This document shows positions 46,778-58,165 of a stretch of DNA of 64,000 bases, piece after piece (the stretch's first letter is position 1; each line of letters begins with the position of its first letter). The stretch lies in NCBI RefSeq assembly GCF_020283565.1, contig NC_060060.1, positions 37,510,001 to 37,574,000 on the forward strand, in the 5' to 3' direction. The notes under the pieces are model-generated. The model made no database searches. It saw only the letters and a list, made by a program, of their open reading frames with translations, and was not told where the DNA came from. Position numbers and translations under genes: made by a program. The DNA comes from Trifolium pratense. Lineage: Eukaryota; Streptophyta; Magnoliopsida; Fabales; Fabaceae.

Positions 46778-46893
46778 GCCCTGTGAGCTTAGCTCAGTTA
46801 GAAGGGACATTGCATCGGGGTTGAACATCGGACACTCCATTTATCCACCTTAAGGGTGAATTTTCTAGCCATCAGGCTACCTGACAAAAAAAA
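46778..46893 (+). mobile_element. SINE with perfect 17-bp target duplication
   Basis: CCCTGTGAGCTTAGCTCAGTT (box A), box B decayed to CGGGGTTGAACATC, CTCCATTTATCCACCTTAAG, CTAGCCATCAGGCTACCTGAC then poly-A. Flanks AAGATAGATATAATAAT at 46761-46777 and 46894-46910 are identical. It is the same family as 677-809 and sits just downstream of the GATA gene. Confidence 0.92.
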
Positions 46894-46971
46894 AAGATAG
46901 ATATAATAATAGTATCAAAAACCTAGTCAACAATAATCTTAATTAATCATGAAGAACTGCATCAAGCTCTC

Positions 46972-48702
46972 TCAACCATGGACTAGTCCATAAGATAAAG
47001 CCATGAGAAGGATAGCAGCTTCTTCCTTTTCATCTTGAGGGAAAACTTGTTGAACAGACAAATTTTTACTCAAACTTAATCTCAAATCTTCAAAAGTTAT
47101 GAACTCCTTTTTAGTTTGATGAGATGGTTCTGATTCAAACTTGGTCTTCTTTTTCAAATGTGTAGAACAATAATCAATTTTGGACTTATTCTCTTTTTTC
47201 TTCTGCAACTTTTTTCTCTTCACAGAACATGTCTGATCAGCAGTTACTGTTGTACCATTTGCCGATGCTGCAGCCAATGCCATGGCACGTCTTGCCTTCC
47301 TTTGTCTAATCCCACATGCGTTGCATAGTGACTGTTCAATTTTCAACATATCATAGTTAATTAATTAGCTAAATAATACTATATAATAATGTTATATATT
47401 AATTCTTCTTATAATCAAAAGTTTGAGCCTAACTAAATAAACAGCAAAGTGTATGTTTTTGTGTTATATAACCGGATAAAATGTATGTTTAGATCCACGG
47501 TGAGTTTGTTAGAATTTGAAATAACAGTGTATCATCATGATTTTACAAAAGATCAACAAAAGGACTGTGTGTCACCACTATGACTTCATCAAGACACTGT
47601 AGTTTCAAACATAGCTTGAGCCTATGTTTAGTATTATAGTGGATATGTTAGAATTACGGTGACCAATCGTGATTTTCATAAGCTATACTTTGGTGGAGCT
47701 TCTGCAAAATACGAGGGATCGCCGTGATTCCATGCATACTCACGATGATACAAAAGATACACCAAGTCCTATGGGTTGAATTGAATCTTCAATTTGGAGG
47801 TTCGAGAAAATCACGATTAAATTAGTACGTTTCACATATCCAAAATAGGCTTAATTTAAATTGATTTTATTTTGAAAAGGTGTGGATCATGGATTATATG
47901 TTACCTTGGGGCCTCTTGGTCCACTCCTCCAAAGAGGGGTCTTAGTGGTGTTGCAATCAGAACAAACCCTAATTTGATTTGAATAATTATTGGTGCTGCT
48001 TCCTAGTGGTGAAAGTGGTTGCTTTTGATCTTCAAACTTTTGCTTTGAATTGCTTGCTATGTTAGAAGAACCGCCACTAGTTTGATCAGAGTCTATCATC
48101 TTCCTCATCATTCTCATCTTTGAAGACATCCACTTCACTGAAGTACCATCATCATGATGATGATTAACTTCTTCAATATTATTATTAATTCCTTCTTTCT
48201 TCCATCTAATTGTCAGCTTGTGTTTACTTTTGATGATCTCATGGTTTTCACCAGTTGAATTATTATCCCATGATCCACTTGAGACCATACTATTAATCTT
48301 CTCAACCTAAAGATCAAATTAAAGGGGGTCAATTAAAACAAAGACAAAGTATAACAATAATAATAATAAAATACAATAAGATATTAAAATATATACATGC
48401 ATCTCAATTCAGTAGTATAAACATATTACTGCAGAGACCTGATTAATAATATATTTGACGTTTAAAAAATATATATATATATTCACCTCTTGATGATCAT
48501 TTGGTAAGTAATAAGATGGTTGTTGAACTTGATCTGGGTGGTTTAAGAGAATAGGATATGATGATGAAGATGATAGAGAAGAAAATGATGAATTAGAAGA
48601 ATTTGGACTAGAAAGTTGGTCCTCATGGTTTTGATCTTGAATATTAAGATCCAAAGACATAAGAGAAGAATGATAAGGTGGTGGTAACATATTATTCATC
48701 AT
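46972..48702 (-). CDS. LLM-domain B-class GATA transcription factor, GNC/CGA1 (GATA21/22) type, 325 aa
   Basis: Exons 48487..48702, 47905..48306, 46972..47331, all phase 0 with GT..AG. The start is taken at the first ATG (48702, MMNNMLPPPYH). Ser/Asn-rich N-terminus with SLDLN. One zinc finger C-X2-C-X18-C-X2-C at 187-212 (CSDCNTTKTPLWRSGPRGPK|SLCNACGIRQRK); intron 2 splits the finger right after GPK, the usual B-GATA position. Basic tail KRKKLQKKK, then the C-terminal LLM motif AAILLMALSYGLVHG (311-325). Family knowledge: GNC and CGA1/GNL bind WGATAR and promote greening, chloroplast biogenesis and delayed flowering/germination downstream of cytokinin, light and nitrate and under repression by GA/auxin signalling. 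Subgroup is assigned from the long N-terminus plus the LLM motif. Confidence 0.93.
47490..47830. repeat. Repeat in GATA intron 2
   Basis: Recurrent AATCRTGATTTT / CACGGTGA / GATACACCAAG words, related to the stretch at 9215-9360 (AATCACGTTTGTCACAGTGATTTTG). Probably an old DNA-element relic. The ends were not defined. Confidence 0.35.
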
Positions 48703-49419
48703 ATTTTGTATGATAGAATAATGAATAAGTGGAAGCTGCAAAAGTATAATTGCAACTGAAACGGTATTCTTTGATCCTTTTGTCCACTAATATATAAAGG
48801 AGAGAAGAAGATATATATGTGGCAACATGTCTACTCCTAATTCATAGTAAAAATATTCCTTAAAAATATGTCTTCTCATTATTAGTTTTTACACCCCATT
48901 CCTTAAATTAGTATACAGTAAAATGTATTCAACTGTCAAAATGTTCTTTCATCTCTGCTCCATTAAAACCGTTATATAGATTGTAACAAAAAAAACCGTT
49001 ATATAGATATTAAAATTTATGCTAGTAGACTATATTTTTTATTCTAAATTACTGCTCTCTTCCACCTTACTTATAAACATAAAAAATAGCCTCATTTATA
49101 AGCAAAAAATAGCTATGATTTGATGGCATCAAATATAACTTGACCTCCTTTCAAAAAATTAAAAAATATAACATGACCTATTTAATTTTCCTCGTATTTT
49201 AAAAAGGATGATGCTGCTAACAAGGGTTTCGGAGCGCTTTTTAAAAATTCCATAGATTTATACAAAAATTTGCCATTTAAGATCTGAAACAGTGTTCCCA
49301 AAATACTCGTTAGCAATATCATTTTTCTTTAAAAAATATCGTTTGTTATATTTTTTAAGATGAGTGCATATTTATAGTTCCACCAAAAATTTAATTTGAT
49401 GTATTAAATGAATACTTTT
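48703..49419. other. GATA promoter flank and MITE debris
   Basis: Likely TATA word ATATATAAAGGAG on the + strand (about 48790), i.e. a TATATAT run on the minus strand upstream of the ATG. 49208-49325 is a degenerate member of the 36201 MITE family (GCTGCTAACAAGGGTTTCGG .. ACTCGTTAGCAATATCATTT). Confidence 0.4.
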
Positions 49420-49840
49420 CCTGGGGTCGATGGAGTTGGTCGATCATCTTCTTGTGACTTGTGATCTAACATCGTCGGCGTGGTATGTTGTCTCTAGATG
49501 GTTAGGGAGAGAGTTTGTGTTCCCTCAGGGTATGGTTGATTTATTTGAGTTTTATAGGATAGGGATTGGGAGGCAGGTTAGGCTAAGAGTGACTCTAGTT
49601 TCGCATGTTGTTGTGTGGTCGATCTGTACCTCCCAGAATGATGTGATCTTTGTTGGAGGGTCTTCGACGACTGAGAATCTAGTGAATAGGGTGATACTCT
49701 TGTCCTAGATATGATTTTTAGGTATGAATGAGATGTGACTTGTCTTGTGTCGGGCTCGATATAAACGTGTAGGTGTGTTCTACCTGGATTCCTAAGATCC
49801 TTGTTGGTTTGTTCTAGTTAGTAGTTTTCCTCCAAGTTTG
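49420..49840 (+). pseudogene. LINE 3' fragment, zf-RVT region plus 3' end
   Basis: The open frame 49430-49708 carries ELVDHLLVTCDLTSSAWYVV and VVWSICTSQNDVIF, the zinc-binding C-terminal region of plant LINE polyproteins (the H..C and W.IW..RN patterns, with CTSQN for the usual WTSRN). It is followed by a non-coding 3' part ending in ..GTTTGTGTATTAAATATATG. The reverse transcriptase is missing, so it is 5'-truncated. Confidence 0.75.
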
Positions 49841-50194
49841 TGTATTAAATATATGAAATGTCTAAAAATTATATTAAATATAACGTTTTTATTTTTTGTT
49901 TAAATCGGGCACATGATAGCATTTATCTTTAAAATAGCTTTCGTAAATATCTTTTATAAATCTACCATGCAAAGAAAAAAAATGAATTAACGAACGAAAT
50001 TCAATTATTATTACTCTCCAGTCTCCACAAATATACTTTATGTTATAAATTATAAGTCGTTTAAATAAATTATTTTTATTTTCATATAAATTAGGGCTTA
50101 ATGTACAAAGGCGATCAAACGAGGGGTACCAATTTCCAATATCCATTAAAATCAAATAAATGTTGCGCTCTACTCGGACAAACATCAAAATAAA

Positions 50195-50345
50195 TTATGT
50201 CTAATTCCAATTCGCATCCTATGTATTTGAAAAAACATCCGCACACTAGTTAGCTTCCCTATTAGCATGAAGAATATGCACCTCTGAATCCATCTCTAGC
50301 ACCATGTGAATACTCTTCACTGAAACATTTGTCCAAGCAGTAATT
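50195..50345 (-). pseudogene. RNase H-like (RVT_3) scrap of a LINE
   Basis: On the minus strand one frame reads ..HMVLEMDSEVHILHANREAN followed by QCADVFSN, i.e. the HxxREAN..AD end of plant LINE-type RNase H domains. It is short and unsupported outside this stretch. Confidence 0.5.
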
Positions 50346-50941
50346 ACCTAATTTTCCAACAAGAGCGGTAAGCATATGAAGTTAAATTTGGAAGAGAAAA
50401 AAACAGTAATTATGGAGTGAGTATATTGGAAATTCACGTGACTTGATGAGAGCAAAGAAGACAAAGAAATAGGACAAAATATATGGAGTGTGTGGAATGC
50501 TACTACGCTGACCCCATACGTATGACAAAACCTTATCCACAGAAGAAAAAAAAAACATTCAACTTTTCACAGCATTCCTACTGTAAAGTTTGGAAAATTA
50601 TCAACTTTTGATTTTGGAATTACAAGGTGAAATCAGAGCAAGAAAAAGAAAGAGATATAGGTGCATGAGGTATTAGCTTGCATTGCATGACATGCAAAAA
50701 TATAAAAATAAAAATTGAATGATTGTGCAGCAGGCAAATGGACACATCCCGACGGAATTAATTAATTAATTTACAAGTTTTAACTTAACCACTTTGGTCC
50801 CCATATGACCGCGCCGTCTCCATCTTCACAAGTGTGTACTGTAATAACAAACCAGACAACATTATATATAATAATATTGGCATATGTCAATGAATGATCT
50901 AGTCTTGAGTATTTCTTTTACTCAATTACGTTTCAACAATA

Positions 50942-51042
50942 GGTGCGATCATACTTGTACTAATAAATCATATTTCATCAGAACTCCGCAGTTAAACGTA
51001 CTTAAATGAAAGCTTCTGGAAGTTCTTGGGTTGCACTTTTGT
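50942..51042 (+). pseudogene. 5S rRNA-like sequence with internal deletion
   Basis: GGTGCGATCATACTTGTACTAATAAATC.., CATCAGAACTCCGCAGTTAAACG, then GAAGTTCTTGGGTTGCACTT follow the plant 5S rRNA order (GGGTGCGATCATACC.., ..ATCAGAACTCCGCAGTTAAGCG.., ..GGGAAGTCCTCGTGTTGCACC). About 20 bases of the internal promoter part (the GGATGGGTGACC region) are missing and many C-to-T type changes are present. It is a dead 5S copy or the head of a 5S-derived SINE. Confidence 0.8.
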
Positions 51043-51612
51043 GCCATTGAGAAAAAAATTATGTTTCAACAATAAATTTGAGCATGATTATTATATTTTT
51101 ATATTGTGTTTAACTCATATTTATAAAATCAACTCATAAGAAAAATTAAATGTGTGTTTTTTCCTAAAGAGTCACTTCTTTAACATGTATATAGCATTTT
51201 CCTTAATTAAAAGGATTTCTTTGTTTCCAATTTTATTTAAATATAAGATATTCAACTGTTTGATTTTATTTGAGGACTAAATAACAAAAATAAAATAAAA
51301 TAATACTAATCATCAGGTGCATATGGTCCAAGCTCTAGCTGCTAGCATCATGGTAACATGCACTCTGCCTCTCATATAAAGAAGACAATTCCTTCCTTGA
51401 AGCTTTCAAAGCAGAAACAATGGATCAATATTACCACCGCCAATGATAAGAGAATCAATATGCCACCAATATAGTCTTCATTTTAAGAGCCTATCGGATG
51501 CAGAAAATATCTTTTACAACAACCTGAAGGTAGAGATCAAAGATACATCATGAAGCATGAACATGAAGGTAGAGAATCAACGTTGTCCGTCTACTTTTTG
51601 TTCATATATAAT

Positions 51613-51662
<50 letters not shown>

Positions 51663-51851
51663 AAGAAATTATAGAAATAAAAATCTACTACGATCCTTTA
51701 GCTCAATATTTGATATGATTGGTTTAATATATAGGAATAAAATCATATTTAGCATCTATATTTTTTTTGTCATGTAGTTAAGTTGCTAAAAATTCTATCT
51801 TGAGGTGAATCAATTTAGTGCTCGGAATTCAAACTTCGACACTTACGTATA
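51043..51851. other. AT-rich spacer with (AT)n microsatellite
   Basis: A pure (TA)n tract of about 40 bp lies at 51616-51656. No gene was seen. Confidence 0.6.
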
Positions 51852-52442
51852 TGTTCTGGACTGGGCTAAGAGCTGGCCCAATCGCTTCTGCCCGACATTT
51901 GGGGGCACGGCCCAATAAGGGGAGACTTCCCCGACACGTCAGCCAATGACGTGTCCTGCTCGACATAACGGATAAGCAGCACGTTAAACACGTGCTCATC
52001 TATCCACGCATGTTGATCCATTCCACCGTAGCTTAACAGCTAAGCAGCACGTTTGACACGTGCTCATCCATTCAGCCACACTTGTCACAGAGTTTATCCC
52101 TTACCCGCGAATAGCGGGACGGCTCCAACCAAGATAGAGGCAAATAACGGTCTCCCCTACGATACAGTGGCTATCTTGGCAGTTGAGTTTATTGGGCCGG
52201 TTATCCCGGCCCAATAGACCAACCTTTGGCCCAGCGCCGGGGGCAATTATATAAGCTCTCCTAGACAGGAGAGCCAGGTATTCTGAATGATTCTGCATTC
52301 TACTTTCTCTCTCTTCTTTTGTATCTCTTGTTCTCTTGTTGACTTAGGCATCGGAGCACCTGCAGGTACAAACCCCCCTTCGGTGTGGACGAATTGCTCA
52401 ACGGACCGGCCATCAACCTCTTCTGATCATCAGGTTAGATCA
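51852..52442. mobile_element. Solo LTR, 591 bp, with GTATA target duplication
   Basis: It starts TGTTCTGGACTGGG and ends GGTTAGATCA (TG..CA), flanked by GTATA at 51847-51851 and 52443-52447. A TATA word (AATTATATAAGCTC, about 52246) followed by a CT-rich leader and GACTTAGGCATCGGAGCACC / GCAGGTACAAACCCCC in + orientation is typical of Ty3/gypsy-type plant LTRs. It is clearly GC-richer than the surroundings, with internal direct repeats (AAGCAGCACGTT-ACACGTGCTCATC twice, 51975 and 52040). No internal region remains, so it arose by LTR-LTR recombination. Confidence 0.88.
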
Positions 52443-52447
52443 GTATA

Positions 52448-55400
52448 TAATACAAAGTTTCTACTAGTTACCTTTAGCCACTATATATATCATGTGAGAG
52501 AGAAAGAAATACCACATTTTCTAACAATAATGATACGGAGACGCACATTAAAAATGTAGTTACTTCAGTTATACAAAGGAGATCTAGTTAATCACATTAA
52601 AAATGTAGTTAATTCAATTAAATATAGGGTTAATTTAATTAGTAGACAAAATTGTAGTTACTTCAGTTATATAAATTAATTAACCATAAATTTCAATTGA
52701 ATTAATCACATATTTGCACATAGTAAATTAAAATATATGTGCGCGAAACAATTTTTTCCTTTCTTTTTTACAAAAATTAAAAATCGAACTTCTAATTATA
52801 TACTCCCTCCGATCCTTAATATAAAAAAAGTTTATTTTTTAGATGCATTAAAATATTAATGTATCTAGAATATATAATATATCAATGTATCTAAAAATTT
52901 AACTTCTTCCTATATTAAGGACTTGAGTGAGTCCTTAAATATCCAAATTTTTATCATTAGACCAACTTACTGTAAGTCTTTTTTATTTCCTAATTAGTAG
53001 TATTGGTGGTGGTACTAGTACATAAGAGAAAAGTGCTAGATAAGCGTGCCATCCACACGATCCACTTTTTTTTTTGCCCCCTCTTTAGCACTGCGAAGAA
53101 AGATGAGAGAATGTCTGAATCTTTTACCTTTTTCCTTTTCATTGACCTTCTTCCCACTCTTCACTTTTTTCATTTTTTTTAACATTTTATATTTCTTTTG
53201 CAGGAAAAAAATAGTACACATTTCATTTACTATTCTTCACGTATGTACTTAATTTAAGTAATGAAATATATTCATCATTGAAATTAAAATTAATCTTGAT
53301 TATTTTTTTAAAAAAATAGCAGCGTTCATTTTTGAACAATTAACATTTCTCTGTTTTGTGAATTTCTATTTTAATTCTTATTTCTTTCTTTTTTTTTAAA
53401 TCTTGATTTATTTCTAATTACACTCTTTTTCATATCTATATTGATTCTCACTTTTTTTTAAGAAGCAAAAAAATAAAAATACTATATTTAAAAGTCAATT
53501 AAACACAGAATGTGACTAAAAGTAAAAAGTACAACAAAGAAACATGATAAAGAATCATGCAAGCCCTAGAAAAATACAAATACATAAATCTGAAACATAG
53601 TCTAAACAAGCAGACAGACCAGATCACCGAGAGTGATAATTAAAGCAAAAATTCTTTTCTCTAGTCTTAAGCCACCCTCAAACATAATATCCATGTGGTT
53701 CTCACGAGAATAAGGCTACAGTAATCTATAGTTTATCTGCAAAATAAGTTAAATCTGATCAAGAATTGTATTCACCAAGAATTGAATCCGGATTCTCCTG
53801 AACTATTCATCCTAAAGGAGCTCATTAACCACTTAAACTCAATATATGTCTTGGTTAAAATCTTAACCTTTTCACCCAAGTGATCAAGGGACAACACTTT
53901 GGAACCCAAAACCTTGTAATTTCTTAACTCTCACATTTTTATCTCTCTTGTAATATTAAATGCATGTACCACATAAATTTCAAAATTAATTCTCATGATG
54001 TTAAATGGGTGTACCCACATAAATTTCCAAATTAAAATGCTAACAATGACAGTTTCATGGGGAGTCAAGTACCAATACCATAGAAAATTTATTATAACTG
54101 AATGATGGATAGCAATCTTTGATTCCTTGTAAGAGTATTAATTAATTATAACCCATCAAAATATCATATCATCATATCCATGAGACCAAACATCAAAATT
54201 CAGTCATGTACTACTAGACCTTCTTTACCACACATTTATCCAAAGCATGATCACAAATCCATAAACAATTAATATGGAACATATGCTTCTTATTTTTTCA
54301 TTGGAAATTAATTAAAACAACTATTTTCCTACCTATTTATGACTATGAAATGAAAAGATAATAAATAATTATTGTAATTTTTACGATCATGAAGTAGGCT
54401 ACGTATGCTGTTTGTAAATCACTCTTGTAAACGTTTGATGCTAGTGGCAATGCTGTCTCTGATTGTGACTTGGTGAGAAATTATAATGTAATTTCTGTCT
54501 TTAATATAGTAGAGTCCAAAATTATACTACTTTTCAAAATTGGGGCAATGGGGCCATTGCTTTTCAGTTGCTACATGACATTTTATTTTCTTTCAATTAC
54601 AGAATGCCCATGGCCCCTCTATATCCCTATATAGATCTCAATGTGTTATGGTGGGTACAGAATTTTCATGGGCAAGGGAAGGGAAAGGCTATAGGTAAAA
54701 TTTAAGTTCAAGATTTCTTGATTGATCTCAGACATTCTCTAACACGCTTTTTTCAAAGTACTCTATAAAAAAAATTGTTGATATTAACCTTTTGGTTTTT
54801 AGAAAAATGAGGCTTCGATAATTTAAAGTTCGGCAGTAAGATAAATAAAATCTGAATAAAAATTGTTCATGCCAAAATTTGAACTCTGTACATTAATAAT
54901 TGATTAAATATAAGTGGAACTACTAAAGTATATAAGTCTCACATAATGTAATTAATTTAAATTTTAATTGATTAAAAAATATACATTAAAATGAAAGTAT
55001 TTTTTTTTGGTAGACAAAAAAGAAAGCATTTTAAATATTGTGTTTTTAATATAAGTACTATACTTGTATTAAAAAAATAATTATTATACAGGTCTCACAT
55101 AAATTTAATGTGATCAATTTAAATTTCAATTAATTAAAAAATATACATTTAAAAGAAAGCATGTTAATTAAATATTGTGGATTTATAACATAATTAATAT
55201 ACTTGTATCCAAAAAAACATACGTACTATACTATACTACTAGTATCAATCTATCACGGAATGCAAGTTACACTACAAATAAAGAACAGTAATAAGATCAA
55301 ATATATGGACACAACATACGATTGATTGGCTATTGTTTTATGGGAACCTATCAGGATTGCAATCATTATAAAGACGATCGATGATTTAATTTCTACAACC

Positions 55401-55471
55401 AATTCAATTAACTGAATTTCGACTCCGTGTTGTCTTGTCTAAGTTGATCTTGTAAGAATTTTGACTCCGTT
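52448..55471. other. Gene-free AT-rich stretch
   Basis: No exons or RNA genes are supported. A Stowaway-like MITE lies at 52803-52931. Around 54950-55200 two related blocks (ATATACATT-AAA-GAAAGCAT..TAAATATTGTG) indicate a local duplication. Confidence 0.4.
52803..52931. mobile_element. Stowaway-like MITE
   Basis: CTCCCTCCGATCCTTAATATA at the left mirrors TATATTAAGGACTTGAGTGAG at the right, with internal inverted ATGCATTAAAATATTAATGT / words. The left flank is TA; the right terminus has mutated. Confidence 0.7.
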
Positions 55472-55496
55472 TTAGAGGCCGTTTGTTATAGCTTAT

Positions 55497-56726
55497 TGAT
55501 GGATTATTTCGCAAGTGAACGAATTACCACGTAGTAATAAAAATATCGATCCACAGGGATTGTGTGATTAAACTAGTCGAATAGTGCTCATAGACATTAT
55601 GCAAGAAATACACATAAATTGGGGGTATGTTGAGTTATGAATTGCTAGAAAACGTGCTTTGATATAATGGAAAAGCGAGGTAGAATCATCGGAATCGCCT
55701 AGTCTATAGCTAAACAACATGCAATCTACTATATCATAGGAATCTACTCAAGTGTTAACAACTAGATCGACAAATTAGTGAATCGCAATCTCTTGTCAAA
55801 ATCCACTCTATTCGTTGTCGATACTCCCCCGATCTCTCGGGCGGAAGCTACCTACAACGAATGATATTAACGCGCGTCAATCGTTCGCTACACTCTATGC
55901 CTCAATCTCTCGACCGGAGACACTCGAGCGCTTAATGCAATTCAGTTCAGAAATTAAATCAATACTCTCGCACGTGACTTAACTCGAAATCATTACAACA
56001 CTAATGAAGGATTATAAAGCATTAAACATCGAATTGCATTAAATCAACACTATAACCGAGTAGTTTCTTACACATATAGCAGATTACATGAAGTCTATCT
56101 ACATCCTAGGCTATCCTAGATCCTACCTCCGAAGAACTTAGCTCCTCATCTCCCTTTGTCCGCGTCCGAGCTTCAATGTCATGGCTTGTGAATCCATGCT
56201 ATCGATGTGCTTGGAGCTTCCTTCGGAGTCTTGAATCCCAATCTTGAAGTTCAAAACCCAGAATGTAGATCAAATTTGCAGAATTTTCCAACCCCAAAAC
56301 AGAATTATGCAGAAACTATATATACAGAAGGCAACCACGCCGCGCGCCAGATCTATCACGCCGCGCGTGGTTGCAAATCCATCAACTACGCCGCGCGTGG
56401 TAACAGAATCACGCGGCGCGTGATCAAGTCAGAGAGCAATCTTCATCTTCAACAAAGCTTCACGCCGCGCGTGGTAAGGCATCACGCCGCGTGTGATCAG
56501 AGTAAAAATCTTGGCTCCCTGTGAGCTCCATCACGCGGCGCGTGGTGGGCTACGCCCCCAGCGTAGTGAAAATCCTCCATTTCCTGCAATTTTTCCTGTT
56601 TTCTTGCAAATCAAGTAATCAAGCTTATGGTTAGATTTCTCTTATATTTATTGCTAAAAACCTACTAAAATGCATCTAATGTTGCTAAAATAGGCATGGA
56701 TTAGAGAGTGTGACGATTCGTCATCA
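55497..56726 (-). repeat. 3' LTR of the Athila-type element
   Basis: Same sequence as 59753..60982 apart from two differences seen: ACACTAATG here (about 55999) against ACATTAATG, and CCGCGTGTGATC (about 56489) against CCGCGCGTGATC. On the minus strand a TATA-like TGTATATATAGTTT lies at about 56317-56330, with the CACGC-N3-GCGTG array directly upstream of it (56335-56545). Confidence 0.95.
56335..56545. promoter_or_regulatory. Array of seven CACGC-N3-GCGTG palindromic boxes in the left LTR
   Basis: Seven copies of a 13-bp box, CACGCCGCGCGTG or CACGCGGCGCGTG with small variants, at about 56336, 56357, 56387, 56410, 56461, 56483 and 56532, in an otherwise AT-rich LTR. A degenerate eighth (TACGCCCCCAGCGTAG) follows at 56551. 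In the element's orientation they sit just upstream of the TATA-like sequence, where U3 enhancers lie. CGCG cores match the CAMTA-type CGCG box (VCGCGB); use by CAMTA factors is inference. Confidence 0.6.
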
Positions 56727-56737
56727 CAACCCCAAAC
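56727..56737 (-). other. Polypurine tract
   Basis: Minus strand AAGTTTGGGGTTG ends directly at the 3' LTR, as expected for the plus-strand primer of an LTR element; Athila elements commonly have this purine-rich form with a GTTTGGGG core. Confidence 0.75.
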
Positions 56738-58165
56738 TTAAACTTTTCCTTGTCCTCAAGGAAACAACTTTTACCTCAAGCTTTTGTGTCAAGACCTTGG
56801 CATTTTCCTTAAATTCACTCGAATCATACATACGTGAGAATCACCTGATGATCAATAATCCACCTGCAAACAATGCTCAATTTGCACAATCGTTCCCGCA
56901 AGACATTTTCAAGTAGTTCACACTTTTCGACCACGGCTCTATGATTTCATCACACTACTCACATGCACTCTTCAGTTTGGGTAATTCACTCAAATCAACA
57001 CATCAATGCAAGTCAACAATAATTTTGCAAGTAGTCTAAGAATTCATTCGGTTCACTTTGTGCACACACATTAGAGGTCTTTTAGGGTTATAACGTGGCT
57101 TGGCTAGGGTGGATGGTGACATTTTGGATAAATCGTAGAAAAACTTGGAGTTAGATCCCCCTATTAGTCAAAGAAAATTTCATAAACCAAAACCTTATTC
57201 TTTTGAAACATAGTGGACTAGAGAACATTTTCATTTCAACACACAAGTTTGCAATTCTTTTTGTACTCAAGGCTATCACTTCTTTTTGCATTTCTTTTCC
57301 CTTTTTCAACATTCATTTCTTTTTGTTTCTCTTTTTTTTTTTCTCTTCCACAAAAAGCCTTGTAACTTTTGAAATTTTCTCAATTTTTCAAATCAAACAT
57401 TTGTAAGTTCTCTAGTACCCTCACCCCAAACTTTATTGTTTGCTAATTCCAAAGAGCAACCCCAAACTTAGTGGTGAGCAATGCGCATCAACCACTAATT
57501 AGGTGCCTAACCTCCAAGAAAGTCATTCCTTTTTTCATCAAAATTTTCTTAAGGTTGTGCAAAATAACATTTTCTTTTTCAGCTCAAATTGGTTAAGCAA
57601 AGGATAATTATATGTAAGGGTGGATAGAAAGGCTCAAAGGTACCAAGGAACATGCCTCGTGTGTGCTACAAAGGTACCAATCAAATAAAAAGACGACAAG
57701 CAAAATCGAGAGACAATACATGAGTGGATATCACACATAGAAGAAAAAGGAGTGTTTGGCTCAATACCTCTCGGTTGGGTCGAATCAAAGAACCGGTCAA
57801 AAAGTGTGCGTTCCCTTCCTTTGCCTCTTGATCACATGAGTGCAACAAGCTATTGCACTGCAGGTTTCACATATCACACGCGGAGACAATCAAGCAATTG
57901 ATACTCAAGTAACTAGAAGGAACATGCCAAAGTATTGAAACAAACTCTAAAAGTAAAAACCATTCCATAATCATACAAAAGAAGATTCAAATTCAGAGTT
58001 AAAATAGTACATCCAGCCAAATCCAAGCAACATCAAATTATTATTACAAACCAACGAAAGTAAAGTAGCATAAGAGTGAAAGGGAAGAAAAGACCGTAAA
58101 CTCATGGGTTGCCTCCCATGAAGCGCTTCTTTCTCGTCATTAGCTTGACGCTTCATCCTCACAAG
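56738..58165. other. Non-coding 3' internal region of the Athila-type element
   Basis: No open frame of recognised family. On the minus strand the word GTCAAGCTAATGACGAGAAA followed by AGCGCTTCATGGGAGGCAAC (about 58095-58155) lies just after the gag-like stop, a conserved Athila/gypsy element motif. The T-rich part at 57300-57340 is low complexity. Confidence 0.6.

Noticed and set aside
48703..48741. 13 extra N-terminal codons of the GATA factor starting with a TTG
   Set aside because: There is no ATG there; the first ATG is at 48702.
49430..49708. Open 92-codon frame as a host gene
   Set aside because: Its words match the zf-RVT end of plant LINE polyproteins and the polymerase is missing.
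56207..56524. 105-codon + strand frame in the left LTR (and 60463-60780 in the right)
   Set aside because: It is antisense to the element, and its HAARG/YAARG repeats are the translation of the palindromic box array. Presence in both LTRs follows from LTR identity, not from selection.
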